Source: Bacteroidales bacterium
GTDB taxonomy: Bacteria; Bacteroidota; Bacteroidia; Bacteroidales; UBA932
NCBI GenBank assembly: GCA_017443845.1
Contig: JAFSXX010000045.1
Coordinates: forward strand, 50,322 to 114,321
Length of the DNA: 64,000 bases
Direction of reading: 5' to 3'
Made by a program: the position numbers and the translations under genes
The notes under the pieces: generated by a model
What the model was told of the DNA's origin: nothing
Database searches by the model: none
Seen by the model: only the letters and a program-made list of their open reading frames with translations
In this document: piece after piece, positions 46,094 to 55,328 of the stretch
Layout of the letters: every line of letters starts with the position of its first letter
Numbering within the stretch: position 1 is the first letter of the stretch

Positions 46094-48883
46094 ATGCATC
46101 GCACCGACCTGAGATATAAAGTTATCGCATTGCTGCTGACCATTTTGGTCTGGGCTCCCTGCGCCCTTGCGCAGGATACGCTCAAGGTGCAGCCTCCGGT
46201 CGATACCCTCAAGACTCCGGTCGACACTCTCAAAAATCCGGTTGATACCCTCAACGTTCCTGCCGATGTCCTGCAGAACTTCAGGGACTCCATCACGCAT
46301 ACGCCGCCGATGTCCGTTTATGACCCCCAAAGGCCCGTTTCGCCGGACGACTCCCTGCCGTTCCCGGGCGATACGACCGAAGGCCGGTACGACGATTCCC
46401 TCTCCAACCAGGTGGTGAAGGGAGCCATCGAGCGCCCCGCATTCTCCACCGCGCGCGACTCCGTAATCGAGGACCTCGAGAAGAATATAATCTACTATTT
46501 CGGAGATGTCACGGCCACGTACGGCGATATGGAACTCAAGGCCGATTACATGGCCTACGACATGGACAAGAACATCGTCTATGCCAAGGGCACCAAGGAC
46601 CCCGTCACCGACTCGATTATCGGCAAGCCGGTAATGACCGACAAGGGCAAGTCCTACACTATGGACGAGGTTTACTACAACTTCACCAGCCAGAAGGCCA
46701 AGATCAAGAATATGGTCACCCAGCAGGACGACGGACGCCTCCTGGGCGAGAAGCTCAAGCTGATGCCGGACCAGTCGTTCAACATCGCAGGAGGCAAATA
46801 CACTGTATGCGACGCGGAGCATCCCCATTATTATCTGAAGATGACGGCCGCGAAGGTCATCACCGAGCCCAAACAGAAAACGATGTTCGGCCCGGCCTAC
46901 GTGGTGCTGGGCGACGTTCCCCTGCCCATCGCCCTCCCCTTCGGATTCGTGCCCGAGATGCCCGACCGCGCCAGCGGAATCCTCATCCCGACATACGGCG
47001 ACGAGAACGCCCGCGGACTCTATCTCAGGGACCTGGGATACTCCTTCGTGATCGGCGACTTCATGGACCTCGCCCTTACGGGAGACATCTACTCCTACGG
47101 CTCCTGGGCGGCCCGAGTCACCTCGCGCTACAAGAAGCGCTACAAGTTCGACGGCTCGCTGAGCATCAACTACTCCGACGATATCACGGGCGAGAGGGGC
47201 ACCCCGAGTTTCAATGAATCCACCAACTTCGGAGTGCAGTGGAGCCATTCGCAGGACCCCAAGGCGCGCCCCGGAACCTCCTTCCGCGCTTCGGTCAACT
47301 TCTCCAGCCCTTCGAACAACAAATACAACTCGAGCGGAATCACCGAGAGTCTCCAGAACCAGGCGTCATCCTCCATCTCCTATTCCAAGACCTGGAGCAA
47401 GATGTCCCTCTCCTTCAACGCCCTGCACAGCCAGAACTCCCGCGACAGTTCGTACGCCATAACGCTCCCGAACATCACCTTCACGGTCAACCGCTTCTAC
47501 CCCTTCAAGCGCAAGGTCCGCGTCGGCAAGGAGCGCATCTACGAGCAGATCTCGCTGAGCTACAACACCACTTTCCAGAACAAGATCAACTTCAAGGCGA
47601 GCGAGTTCGGCAAGGAGGGCTTCCTCAACAAGTTCCAGAACGGAATGACCCACAATTTCCAGATAGGCCTTCCCTCCTTCTCGCTGCTGAAATATTTCCA
47701 GTTCTCCCCTTCTGTCACGTACGGAATGAACTGGTACTTCCGGGAGCAGCTCAAGCAGTTCAACGAGGAGACGCAGCGGGTGGAGAGCTACTTCACCGAT
47801 ATGTTCAGCACCTTCGGGGCATCGCACAACTTCTCGGCCGGAATCTCTATGAGCACCCGCATCTACGGTATGTTCAACTTCGGCAAAAAGAGCAAGCTGC
47901 AGGCCGTCCGCCATATGATAACGCCATCGTTCAGCTTCAGCTACAAACCTGAGCTCTGGGCGCCATTCAACGGCGTGACGTCGCTCACATATACCGACTC
48001 GAAGGGTGTCGAGCATACCGAAGAGTACAACAAATACAGCGGAATGCTGTACGGCCCTCCGGGCAAGGGACAGACCGCGGCCCTCTCCTTCTCGCTCGGC
48101 AACAACCTTGAGGCCAAGGTGCTCAATTCGAAAGATTCGATCGGAGCCGGAACCAAGAAGATCAAGTTGATCGACCAGCTGAGCCTCGGAGGTTCGTATA
48201 ACTTCCTGGCCGATTCGCTGAAGATGTCCACCATCAGCGTCAGCGGAAGCACCACGATTTTCGGCAAGCTCGGAGTCAACGGCAACATGACCCTCGACCC
48301 TTACGCCATCAACGAGCGCGGACAGCGCATCAACAAGTTCAACCTCCTCAAGACCGGAAAGATCGCCCGTCTGATGAACGCCGGAGCGTCCCTCTCCTAC
48401 TCCATCAACGGAGGCGGCGATTACAAGGGCAACGACGGCCGCAACGGCAATTCCGACTATGCTATGGTCTATTACCATCCAGTCACTGGCGAATACATTC
48501 CGGGAGGCTGGGCATACTATATGAACCCCAACATCCCCTGGTCGCTCCGATTCGGATACAACTATTCGTTCCAGCGCAGCTACCAGTACTCCAACGAGAC
48601 GCTCCAGGTCAAGAACCAGCACACCCAGACCCTCTCCATCGCCGGAAACATAAGGCTCACGAAAGCCCTGGAGGCCTCCCTCAACACGGGTATCGACCTC
48701 ACCAAGATGAAGATGACCACCACGCAGCTGACTGCCGGCTACGACCTCCACTGCTTCGCCATCTCAGTCTCCTGGGTCCCCAACGGCCAATGGGAAAGCT
48801 GGAGCTTCCGCATAGCTGCCAAAGCCTCCGCCCTCGCCGACCTCCTGCAATTCAAGAAAGCCTCCAGCTACTGGGATAAATAA
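46094..48883 (+). CDS. lptD: LPS-assembly protein LptD-like
   Basis: 929 residues. Signal peptide (about 1-26), a short repeat PVDTLK/PVDTLN three times at about 35-54, then an OstA/LptA-like domain (DVTATYGDMELKADYMAYDMDKNIVYAKG) and a long beta barrel containing PLPIALPFGFVP, typical of LptD. It inserts LPS into the outer leaflet of the outer membrane with LptE. Conserved disulphide cysteines of enterobacterial LptD are not evident. Monocistronic; convergent with the GNAT gene. Confidence 0.88.
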   Translation: MHRTDLRYKVIALLLTILVWAPCALAQDTLKVQPPVDTLKTPVDTLKNPVDTLNVPADVLQNFRDSITHTPPMSVYDPQRPVSPDDSLPFPGDTTEGRYDDSLSNQVVKGAIERPAFSTARDSVIEDLEKNIIYYFGDVTATYGDMELKADYMAYDMDKNIVYAKGTKDPVTDSIIGKPVMTDKGKSYTMDEVYYNFTSQKAKIKNMVTQQDDGRLLGEKLKLMPDQSFNIAGGKYTVCDAEHPHYYLKMTAAKVITEPKQKTMFGPAYVVLGDVPLPIALPFGFVPEMPDRASGILIPTYGDENARGLYLRDLGYSFVIGDFMDLALTGDIYSYGSWAARVTSRYKKRYKFDGSLSINYSDDITGERGTPSFNESTNFGVQWSHSQDPKARPGTSFRASVNFSSPSNNKYNSSGITESLQNQASSSISYSKTWSKMSLSFNALHSQNSRDSSYAITLPNITFTVNRFYPFKRKVRVGKERIYEQISLSYNTTFQNKINFKASEFGKEGFLNKFQNGMTHNFQIGLPSFSLLKYFQFSPSVTYGMNWYFREQLKQFNEETQRVESYFTDMFSTFGASHNFSAGISMSTRIYGMFNFGKKSKLQAVRHMITPSFSFSYKPELWAPFNGVTSLTYTDSKGVEHTEEYNKYSGMLYGPPGKGQTAALSFSLGNNLEAKVLNSKDSIGAGTKKIKLIDQLSLGGSYNFLADSLKMSTISVSGSTTIFGKLGVNGNMTLDPYAINERGQRINKFNLLKTGKIARLMNAGASLSYSINGGGDYKGNDGRNGNSDYAMVYYHPVTGEYIPGGWAYYMNPNIPWSLRFGYNYSFQRSYQYSNETLQVKNQHTQTLSIAGNIRLTKALEASLNTGIDLTKMKMTTTQLTAGYDLHCFAISVSWVPNGQWESWSFRIAAKASALADLLQFKKASSYWDK

Positions 48884-48937
48884 GCAGTCAAGATGCCAAA
48901 AGCATCGCGCGATTTATCTTGGCTCAATTATTTCCGT

Positions 48938-49486
48938 TTAAATGCGCTCGATGCTTTTCAGGTCGAAGTACATCAAGACTGTTTCGTCGCCTGGTTCGGG
49001 GGCTATCAGGCGAGCGAAATTGCATTTCGTGTAGAAATCCTCAGCATCGAGATATGCATCTACGGTCAGGAAGCGGCAGCCCGCACGGGATTCGTTGAAA
49101 AAGACGCCTTTAATGAAGTTCAGGATGGAGTATCCCAGTCCTAAGTTCTGCGCTTGGCGGCTAATTGCCAATCGACCTATTTTTATGGCCGGGTATGACG
49201 ACCTTCGTTTTGCATTCGGGACCTTACGCGAAAGCCTGTTCCAGATTTTTGGATCAGAAACAGTCCTTTCGATTTTGTCACACGCAAGGCTGAAGTATCC
49301 CAATACTTGATCCGTATCGGAATCCTCGACTAAATAGGTTCTGGAAAGATGCTCCTTCTCATACAAAGTCGCATTAGGCGTCGCTGTTCCCGTTTCTAAC
49401 AGGAATTCATTAAGATCGGTCTTACCGCAGTCGAACAAAGGTGGAAGAGGCTCTCCGGGAAGGAATTTTCTTATCAACAGTTGCAT
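48938..49486 (-). CDS. GNAT acetyltransferase, probable toxin of a TA pair
   Basis: 182-residue GNAT fold protein from ATG 49486 (MQLLIRKFLPG). Features of the tRNA-acetylating toxin type: N-terminal LFDCGKTDLNEFLLE, GRLAISRQAQNLGLGYSIL acetyl-CoA loop, and FYTKCNFARL near the end with the Tyr expected to orient substrate. Its first 13 nt overlap the upstream 56-aa gene, an arrangement usual for antitoxin-toxin pairs. By analogy it would acetylate the aminoacyl group of a charged tRNA and stop translation; a non-toxic GNAT remains possible. Confidence 0.78.
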   Translation of the reverse strand: MQLLIRKFLPGEPLPPLFDCGKTDLNEFLLETGTATPNATLYEKEHLSRTYLVEDSDTDQVLGYFSLACDKIERTVSDPKIWNRLSRKVPNAKRRSSYPAIKIGRLAISRQAQNLGLGYSILNFIKGVFFNESRAGCRFLTVDAYLDAEDFYTKCNFARLIAPEPGDETVLMYFDLKSIERI

Positions 49487-49644
49487 AATACTCCCGGCGC
49501 ACACCACTTTCTCACTTCCTCATAATCTCTCCACATCTGATCCACCTCCTCATCGGGCAGGGGAACGACATCGCGGGCCGCCATCTCGAAGCGATACGCA
49601 TCTTCATCGTATAGGATCGGGGTTTCTTTGATAGGCTTTGCCAT
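49474..49644 (-). CDS. small antitoxin-like protein upstream of GNAT
   Basis: 56 residues starting MAKPIKETPILYDEDAYRFE, very acidic in the middle. ATG 49644 has a strong AGGAG site about 10 nt upstream. No ribbon-helix-helix DUF1778 pattern, unlike the antitoxins of most GNAT toxins. The KPIKETPILYxEDAxRFE start recurs in small Bacteroidales genes next to different toxin-like genes, as far as I recall. The overlap with the toxin gene supports an antitoxin role; not proven. Confidence 0.7.
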   Translation of the reverse strand: MAKPIKETPILYDEDAYRFEMAARDVVPLPDEEVDQMWRDYEEVRKWCAPGVLCNC

Positions 49645-49694
49645 TGTCAGTTTCTCCTTATTTATTAATACAATTGATATAAGTTTGTTTCTTG

Positions 49695-49702
49695 CAAAGA
49701 TA
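49695..49702 (-). promoter_or_regulatory. -7 element of the GNAT TA-like pair
   Basis: Minus-strand TATCTTTG (TAnnTTTG), 50 nt before ATG 49644. Confidence 0.65.
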
Positions 49703-49765
49703 GCAATAATCATCATTTTCGCATCAGCTCATTCACAATTTATAACAAACCTAGCCCAGGTGATT

Positions 49766-49948
49766 AGCCTCCTGGTACAGGGCATACCCCTTTCAAATCT
49801 GTGCCACCCTCGGCACCATAAGAGGGAGGGGCCCGCGGACTGGCTTGATGTCAGGCAAAGCTTGCTTTGGCTGGCAGCAAGGCTGGCCGTGGGAGGGGTC
49901 GAGCGGAGCGAGACGATTTGAAAGGGGTATGCCCTGTACCAGAAGGCC
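49766..49948. repeat. palindromic element between the TA pair and rho
   Basis: Arms 49766-49799 and 49915-49948, perfect over the inner 28 bp (49772-49799/49915-49942) and with one mismatch over 34 bp. The 115-bp interior has no ORF. 49799-49834 is the exact reverse complement of the 36-nt core of the element at 43073. It fills most of the 365-bp gap 49645-50009. Confidence 0.92.
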
Positions 49949-49960
49949 TCGTCCAAGTAC

Positions 49961-49987
49961 AAAAAAGCCACCCCGCAAGGTGGCTTT
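49961..49987 (-). terminator. intrinsic terminator of rho
   Basis: Stem GCCACC/GGTGGC extended by A/T pairs to 9 bp, 6-nt loop, with a T6 run on the minus strand. It lies 22 nt after the rho stop. Confidence 0.88.
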
Positions 49988-50009
49988 CTATCGTTATCGA
50001 AGAGTTGGC

Positions 50010-51857
50010 TTACTGGAGCTTGTCGCCGTTCATAGAGATGAGGAACTCGTTGTTGTCCACAGTCTTTTCGAGGCGGGTCTTCATGAATTCCATTGCCTCG
50101 ACCGAGTTCATATCCGAAAGGTAGTTGCGGAGAATCCAGACGCGCTGCAGGTACTCCTGGCTGTAGAGGAGGTCGTCGCGACGGGTAGAGCTCAGAGTCA
50201 CGTCCACTGCCGGGAAGATGCGCTTGTTGGAGAGCTTGCGGTCTAGCTGGAGCTCGAGATTGCCGGTACCCTTGAATTCCTCGAAGATGACGTCATCCAT
50301 CTTGGAGCCGGTCTCGGTGAGGGCCGTGGCAAGGATAGTAAGCGAACCGCCGTTCTCGATATTGCGGGCAGCGCCAAAGAAGCGCTTGGGCTTCTGCAGG
50401 GCATTGGCATCGACACCACCGGAGAGGATCTTGCCGGAAGCGGGCTGCACGGTATTGAAGGCGCGCGCGAGGCGGGTGATGGAGTCGAGCAGGATGACCA
50501 CGTCGTGTCCGCACTCCACAAGCCTCTTGGCCTTCTCGAGGACCATATTGGAGACCTTCACGTGATGCTCAGCGGGCTCGTCGAAAGTAGAGGCGATGAC
50601 CTCCGCCTTGACGCTGCGCTCCATATCGGTAACCTCCTCCGGACGCTCGTCGATGAGCAGCACTATCATATAGACCTCGGGGTGGTTGTCGGCGATGGCG
50701 TTGGCGATATCCTTGAGCAGGACGGTCTTACCGGTCTTGGGCTGCGCCACGATGAGGCCGCGCTGGCCCTTTCCTATAGGGGTGAAGAGATCCACCACGC
50801 GGATCGAGATATTGCTGTTGTGGCCGTGGCCGGTGAGATTGAATTTCTCGTCGGGGAAGAGCGGGGTAAGGAAGTCGAAGGGAACGCGGTCGCGCACGAA
50901 GGCGGGCTCGCGGCCGTTGATCTTCTTGACCTTCAGCAGCGGGAAATACTTCTCGCCCTCGCGGGGAGGACGGATTTCGCCGAGGATGGTATCGCCGGTC
51001 TTGAGGGCGTATGTCTTGATCTGCGCCTGCGATACATAGATATCGTCGGGCGAGTTGAGATAATTATAGTCAGATGAACGCAGGAATCCGTATCCGTCGG
51101 GCATAATCTCGAGCACACCGATGGCCTCCACCTCACCCTCGAATTCGAAACGGGGCTTGGGAGGCTGCTGAGGCTGCTGCTGGGGACGCTGCTGGGGATT
51201 CTGGGGCTGCTGAGCGTTCTGAGGCTGCTGCCTGCGCTGTTCATTCTGAGGCTGCGCGGGACGCTGTTCAGGCGCCTTGGGCTGCTCCGCGGGAGCGGGC
51301 TTTGCCTCCTCTGCGGGAGCTGCCGCGTCGGCCTTCACCTCAGCGGTCTGGGCTGCCTTGGGCTTGCGGCCGCGCTTGCGGGGCTGGGGCTGCTCGGAGG
51401 GAGTTTCGTTGGCCTGTGCGGGAGCCTCTGCCGCTTCGGGAGCCGGAACTGCAGCCGGCTTTTCAGCGGGCTTCGCCTCTGCAGCGGGAGCAGGAGCCGC
51501 CGCCTGTTCGCTCTGGGCATTCTTCTTGGGACGGCCGCGGCGTTTGGGAGCGGGCTGTTCTGCGGGAGCCGCAGGGGCAGCATCAGTACTCTCTGCAGGA
51601 GCGGGAGCCTGTGCTGCAGATTTCTCAGCCGCGGGCGCAGGAGCCGCAGGGGCGTTCTGCTGCGTCTTGGCGACTTTAATTCTCTGGCGTTGTTTCTTGG
51701 GACGGGGATTCTCGCGGCTCTGGATGGCCTGTTCGTCCAAAATGGTATAAATCAGATCGCCCGGGGCGATGGATTGGGGTTTTGCGATATTTAATTCTTT
51801 CGCGATAGCATACAAGTCTTCCTGACTTTTCTTGCTAAGTTCTATTATGTCGTACAT
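50010..51857 (-). CDS. rho: transcription termination factor Rho with a large disordered insertion
   Basis: 615 residues from ATG 51857 ([22 protein letters not shown]). Order: Rho_N helices (1-45), an Ala/Pro/Gln/Glu-rich low-complexity segment (about 50-240, with repeated [16 protein letters not shown] basic patches and a [15 protein letters not shown] run), the RNA-binding cold-shock domain ([15 protein letters not shown]) and the RecA-like ATPase domain with Walker [11 protein letters not shown]. coli Rho is 419 residues. In Bacteroides such an insertion is reported to drive phase separation and affect gut fitness. Own promoter and terminator. Confidence 0.97.
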   Translation of the reverse strand: MYDIIELSKKSQEDLYAIAKELNIAKPQSIAPGDLIYTILDEQAIQSRENPRPKKQRQRIKVAKTQQNAPAAPAPAAEKSAAQAPAPAESTDAAPAAPAEQPAPKRRGRPKKNAQSEQAAAPAPAAEAKPAEKPAAVPAPEAAEAPAQANETPSEQPQPRKRGRKPKAAQTAEVKADAAAPAEEAKPAPAEQPKAPEQRPAQPQNEQRRQQPQNAQQPQNPQQRPQQQPQQPPKPRFEFEGEVEAIGVLEIMPDGYGFLRSSDYNYLNSPDDIYVSQAQIKTYALKTGDTILGEIRPPREGEKYFPLLKVKKINGREPAFVRDRVPFDFLTPLFPDEKFNLTGHGHNSNISIRVVDLFTPIGKGQRGLIVAQPKTGKTVLLKDIANAIADNHPEVYMIVLLIDERPEEVTDMERSVKAEVIASTFDEPAEHHVKVSNMVLEKAKRLVECGHDVVILLDSITRLARAFNTVQPASGKILSGGVDANALQKPKRFFGAARNIENGGSLTILATALTETGSKMDDVIFEEFKGTGNLELQLDRKLSNKRIFPAVDVTLSSTRRDDLLYSQEYLQRVWILRNYLSDMNSVEAMEFMKTRLEKTVDNNEFLISMNGDKLQ

Positions 51858-51913
51858 CAAAAAATGGATTGGGGTGGGACCTCCGAATGGAGGCATTCCT
51901 TTGAAATGCGCCC

Positions 51914-51921
51914 CAAAGATA
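51914..51921 (-). promoter_or_regulatory. -7 element of rho
   Basis: Minus-strand TATCTTTG (TAnnTTTG), 56 nt before the rho ATG. The 5' leader in between can form a CCTCC-ATTC-GGAGG hairpin followed by a C-rich stretch and T6. Confidence 0.65.
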
Positions 51922-51941
51922 GTCGTAATTAATTTAATATC

Positions 51942-51975
51942 AAAAAAAATCCGCAGCGGCTAAGCCTCTGCGGAT
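51942..51975 (-). terminator. intrinsic terminator overlapping the clpX stop
   Basis: Stem ATCCGCAG/CTGCGGAT (51949-51956/51968-51975) with an 11-nt loop that contains the clpX stop codon, then a T-rich run on the minus strand. Ends the tig-clpP-clpX unit just before the rho promoter. Confidence 0.88.
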
Positions 51976-53219
51976 CCTATCAATTTACCGGTGAATTTCG
52001 CGACTTTCTCCTGCGCGTAGGGAAGCGTGATGGTGAGCGTCTTCTTGCTTGCGGTCGGAGCGTCGAACATCGCATCGAGCATTATCGCCTCGCAAATCGA
52101 ACGCAGGCCTCGCGCCCCGAGCTTGTATTCGATTGCCGTATCCACAATGAAATCAAGTACTTCGGGCTTCACTCGGAGTTTGATTCCGTCGAGAGCGAAT
52201 ATCTCCTGATACTGCTTGATAAGGGCATTCTTGGGCTTGACAAGGATCGAATGCAGGCTGTCGCGGTCGAGCGGATTGAGGTGCGCCAGGACCGGAAGGC
52301 GGCCGATAATCTCGGGGATCAGGCCGTACGCGCGGAGATCCTGCGGAGCGATGTACTGGATCAGGTTGTTGCGGTCGATGCGTTCGCGGTCCTTCTGCCC
52401 TCCGAATCCGATCACCTGCGTATTGAGCCTCTGCGCTATCTCGCGGTCGATGCCCTCGAAGGCGCCGCCGCAGATAAAGAGGATGTTCTCGGTATTGACG
52501 GTTATGAATTTCTGCTCGGGATGCTTGCGTCCGCCCTGCGGGGGGACATTCACAAGGCTGCCCTCAAGTATCTTGAGAAGAGCCTGCTGCACGCCCTCGC
52601 CCGACACGTCGCGGGTGATGGAGGGGTTGTCGCTCTTGCGGGCTATCTTGTCGATCTCATCGATGAATACGATACCCTTCTCGGCGAGCTCGACATTGTA
52701 GTCAGCGTCCTGGAGCAGGCGCGTGAGGATGCTCTCGACATCCTCTCCCACATATCCCGCCTCGGTGAGCACGGTGGCATCGACGATGGCGAAGGGGACA
52801 TTGAGCATCTTGGCGATAGTCCTGGCCAGCAAGGTCTTACCAGTGCCGGTAGGTCCTACCAGAAGGATGTTCGACTTCTCGATGAGGTCCTGCCCCTTCT
52901 TGAGGCCGATGCGCTTGTAATGGTTGTAAACCGCAACGGCAAGGGTCTTCTTGGCATCGTCCTGCCCTATCACGTACTGGTCGAGGAACTCCTTGATCTC
53001 GCGGGGCTTGAGCTTCCGCTGCTCGCCCTTGATGCGGCCGTTGGTCTCGATATGCGACTCATCCTCGCCGAAGGCCTCCTTGCAGTACTGGTATGCCATC
53101 GCGGCACAGTCGGAGCAGATCGAGGCGTTGCCCGCGGTGATCAGCAGATCCACCTCGTCCTGCGAACGGCCGCAGAAATCGCAGTGGCGCAGGCCGTCCT
53201 CTTTTTCCTTCTCTGCCAT
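51960..53219 (-). CDS. clpX: ATP-dependent Clp protease ATP-binding subunit ClpX
   Basis: 419-residue AAA+ unfoldase from ATG 53219 ([19 protein letters not shown]). N-terminal zinc-binding domain (CDFC...CSDC), Walker A GPTGTGKT, pore loop GYVG, Walker [11 protein letters not shown] and the IGF loop (VIGFGG) that docks on ClpP. Lies 1 nt after clpP; both are downstream of tig. Confidence 0.97.
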   Translation of the reverse strand: MAEKEKEDGLRHCDFCGRSQDEVDLLITAGNASICSDCAAMAYQYCKEAFGEDESHIETNGRIKGEQRKLKPREIKEFLDQYVIGQDDAKKTLAVAVYNHYKRIGLKKGQDLIEKSNILLVGPTGTGKTLLARTIAKMLNVPFAIVDATVLTEAGYVGEDVESILTRLLQDADYNVELAEKGIVFIDEIDKIARKSDNPSITRDVSGEGVQQALLKILEGSLVNVPPQGGRKHPEQKFITVNTENILFICGGAFEGIDREIAQRLNTQVIGFGGQKDRERIDRNNLIQYIAPQDLRAYGLIPEIIGRLPVLAHLNPLDRDSLHSILVKPKNALIKQYQEIFALDGIKLRVKPEVLDFIVDTAIEYKLGARGLRSICEAIMLDAMFDAPTASKKTLTITLPYAQEKVAKFTGKLIGSAEA

Positions 53220-53220
53220 C

Positions 53221-53886
53221 CTACTTCTTCCTCTTGATGATTTCGTCCACCATTCCGTAGTCGAGGGCCTCCTGGGCCGACATCCAGAAATCGCGGTCGG
53301 CATCCTTGGTGATCTGCTTCAGGCTCTTGCCTGTATGCTCCACGAGGATGTCGTAGAGTTCGGACCTGAGTTTGAGAATCTCCCGAGCTGTGATCTCGAT
53401 ATCCGAAGCCTGTCCTTCGGCGCCGCCCATCGGCTGATGGATCATCACCCTCGAGTGAGGCAGTATGCTGCGCTTGCCCTTGGTGCCGGCCGCCAGCAGT
53501 ATCGAGGCCATCGAAGCGGCCATTCCGGTACATACCGTAGCCACGTCGGCGCTGATGCTCTGCATCGTATCGTAGATGGCAAGGCCCGAATATACAACTC
53601 CACCCGGGGAATTGATATACAGCGTGATGTCGCTGTCGGACCCGTTGGCGTCGAGGAACAGCAACTGCGCCTGGATAATATTGGCCACATCGTCGTTGAT
53701 GCCGCAGCCCAGGAAGATGATGCGGTCCATCATCAAGCGGCTGAAGACATCCATCTGGGCCACGTTGAGCGCGCGCTCCTCGATGATGGTCGGGTTGATG
53801 TAGCTGCCATACATCGAAGAGACGCGGGAAAGAGTCGAAGAACTTATCCCGCAGTGCTTGACAGCATACTTCTCAAATTCGGTCAT
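53221..53886 (-). CDS. clpP: ATP-dependent Clp protease proteolytic subunit
   Basis: 221-residue serine protease. Catalytic Ser in [10 protein letters not shown], His in [14 protein letters not shown], Asp in [13 protein letters not shown]. Forms the tetradecameric chamber used by ClpX. 20 nt after tig. Confidence 0.97.
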   Translation of the reverse strand: MTEFEKYAVKHCGISSSTLSRVSSMYGSYINPTIIEERALNVAQMDVFSRLMMDRIIFLGCGINDDVANIIQAQLLFLDANGSDSDITLYINSPGGVVYSGLAIYDTMQSISADVATVCTGMAASMASILLAAGTKGKRSILPHSRVMIHQPMGGAEGQASDIEITAREILKLRSELYDILVEHTGKSLKQITKDADRDFWMSAQEALDYGMVDEIIKRKK

Positions 53887-53906
53887 AGTCTATTCAGGTG
53901 TTTGTT

Positions 53907-55229
53907 TTAAGCGGTGAGTTCGCGCATCTTCTCGAGCGATACCTTCTTGGTGTCGAGGGTAACGGTCTTGCGGATGTAGTCGAGGGCGAGGTCGTCCTCA
54001 ACCTTCTCCACGATGCGGCGTGCCTGCTGCTCATCCTTGAGCATGTTCTGGGCATAATTGGTAAGCATCTCGTCGGGAGTGTTGGTCATACCGTACATCG
54101 CGAACTGGTATGCCGCCATCTTCTTGGCCTCGCCGATGACAGCCTCGTTGGTGATCTGGAGTTTCTGCTCCTTGATGATCTCGTTGCGGATCATATCCCA
54201 GCGGAAATCCTTTGCGAAGAGGTCGTACTCCTTCTCGATCTCCTCCATAGTGAACTTGCCCTCGTTGGCGGTGTGGAGCCAGCGCTTCATGAATGCGTCG
54301 GGAAGCTCGATGGCCGCCTTCTTGATCATATACTCCTTGGCGTCGATCATGAAACGGTACTCGCTCTCCTGAGCGTACTCGCCCTCGAGACGCTCCTTGA
54401 CTGCGGCGTCGAACTCCTCTTCGTTCTTCACCTTGCCCTCGCCGAAGATATTGTCGTAGGTCTGCTGGTTGAGCTTGGCGTTAACGAAGGTCTTGATCTC
54501 CTTGACGGTCATCTTCCACTCTGCGGGGAGGGTTGCGACCTCCTCCTTCTTGACCTGGAACATAGCGGCGCGGTCGGCCTCGTTCTCGAAGGTCTTGACG
54601 ATATCCACATCGCGCTCGTCACCGGCCTTGAGGCCCACGAACGATGCCTTGATATCCTCGTTCTTGATGCTGCGGAGGGCGACGTATGCCTTCTCGACCT
54701 TCTGGTCGCCGCTCTCGAAGTCGGCGATCACGAAGTCGTCGGCCTTGGCTGCCTTGCCGGTCTCGAGGGTACCGAACTGCTTGAGCAGGTTGGCCTTGTA
54801 ATCCTTGAGGGCCTTGGCCGAAGTGGTCACATTATAATAAGGTATCTTGTCCTCCTTCGAAAGGGCGACCTTCACCTCGGGAGCGAGGGCCAGGTCGAAG
54901 TCGAATGTGAAGGTATCGGGATTGTTCCAGTCGTTCTTCTCCTCCTTCTCGCTGGGGAGGGGTTCGCCGATGAGCTTGAGCTTCTTGTCGTCGATAAACT
55001 TATTGAGCTGCTCGGTGACGATGGTGTTGATGACATCGGCAAGCGCCGCTCCGCCGTGGATCTTCTCGATGAGGGACATAGGAGCCATACCCTTGCGGAA
55101 GCCCTTCAGCTCCGCGGTACGACGGAATTCATTAAGTTTTTTCTTCCTGGCATCAGCCCAGTCTTCCTTCTCGAGCTTGATGGTGACGGTCAGATTGAGG
55201 TCGTCAACTTTTTTCTGTTTTACGTTCAT
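53907..55229 (-). CDS. tig: trigger factor
   Basis: 440-residue ribosome-associated chaperone. The N-terminal ribosome-binding domain has FRRTAELKGFRKGMAP, a variant of the usual GFRxGKxP loop. A central PPIase-like region and a long helical C-terminal arm follow. Assists folding of nascent chains. First gene of tig-clpP-clpX, a common order in bacteria. Confidence 0.93.
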   Translation of the reverse strand: MNVKQKKVDDLNLTVTIKLEKEDWADARKKKLNEFRRTAELKGFRKGMAPMSLIEKIHGGAALADVINTIVTEQLNKFIDDKKLKLIGEPLPSEKEEKNDWNNPDTFTFDFDLALAPEVKVALSKEDKIPYYNVTTSAKALKDYKANLLKQFGTLETGKAAKADDFVIADFESGDQKVEKAYVALRSIKNEDIKASFVGLKAGDERDVDIVKTFENEADRAAMFQVKKEEVATLPAEWKMTVKEIKTFVNAKLNQQTYDNIFGEGKVKNEEEFDAAVKERLEGEYAQESEYRFMIDAKEYMIKKAAIELPDAFMKRWLHTANEGKFTMEEIEKEYDLFAKDFRWDMIRNEIIKEQKLQITNEAVIGEAKKMAAYQFAMYGMTNTPDEMLTNYAQNMLKDEQQARRIVEKVEDDLALDYIRKTVTLDTKKVSLEKMRELTA

Positions 55230-55271
55230 ATAATGTTTTGATTATTATTATCGCGATTCCATTAAAGAGTG

Positions 55272-55300
55272 CAAAAGTAATAAAAAAATAAGTACCTTTG
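55272..55300. promoter_or_regulatory. divergent promoters for tig and the M20 dipeptidase
   Basis: Minus-strand TACTTTTG (55272-55279) serves tig and plus-strand TACCTTTG (55293-55300) serves the M20 gene. Both match TAnnTTTG; the two elements are 13 bp apart. Confidence 0.65.
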
Positions 55301-55328
55301 TAAGAAAGACCAAAATTAACACCAAGCC

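Noticed and set aside
53898..55241. 447-codon plus-strand open frame opposite tig
   Set aside because: Covers the trigger factor gene exactly in reverse; low-complexity Leu/Val/Gly translation.
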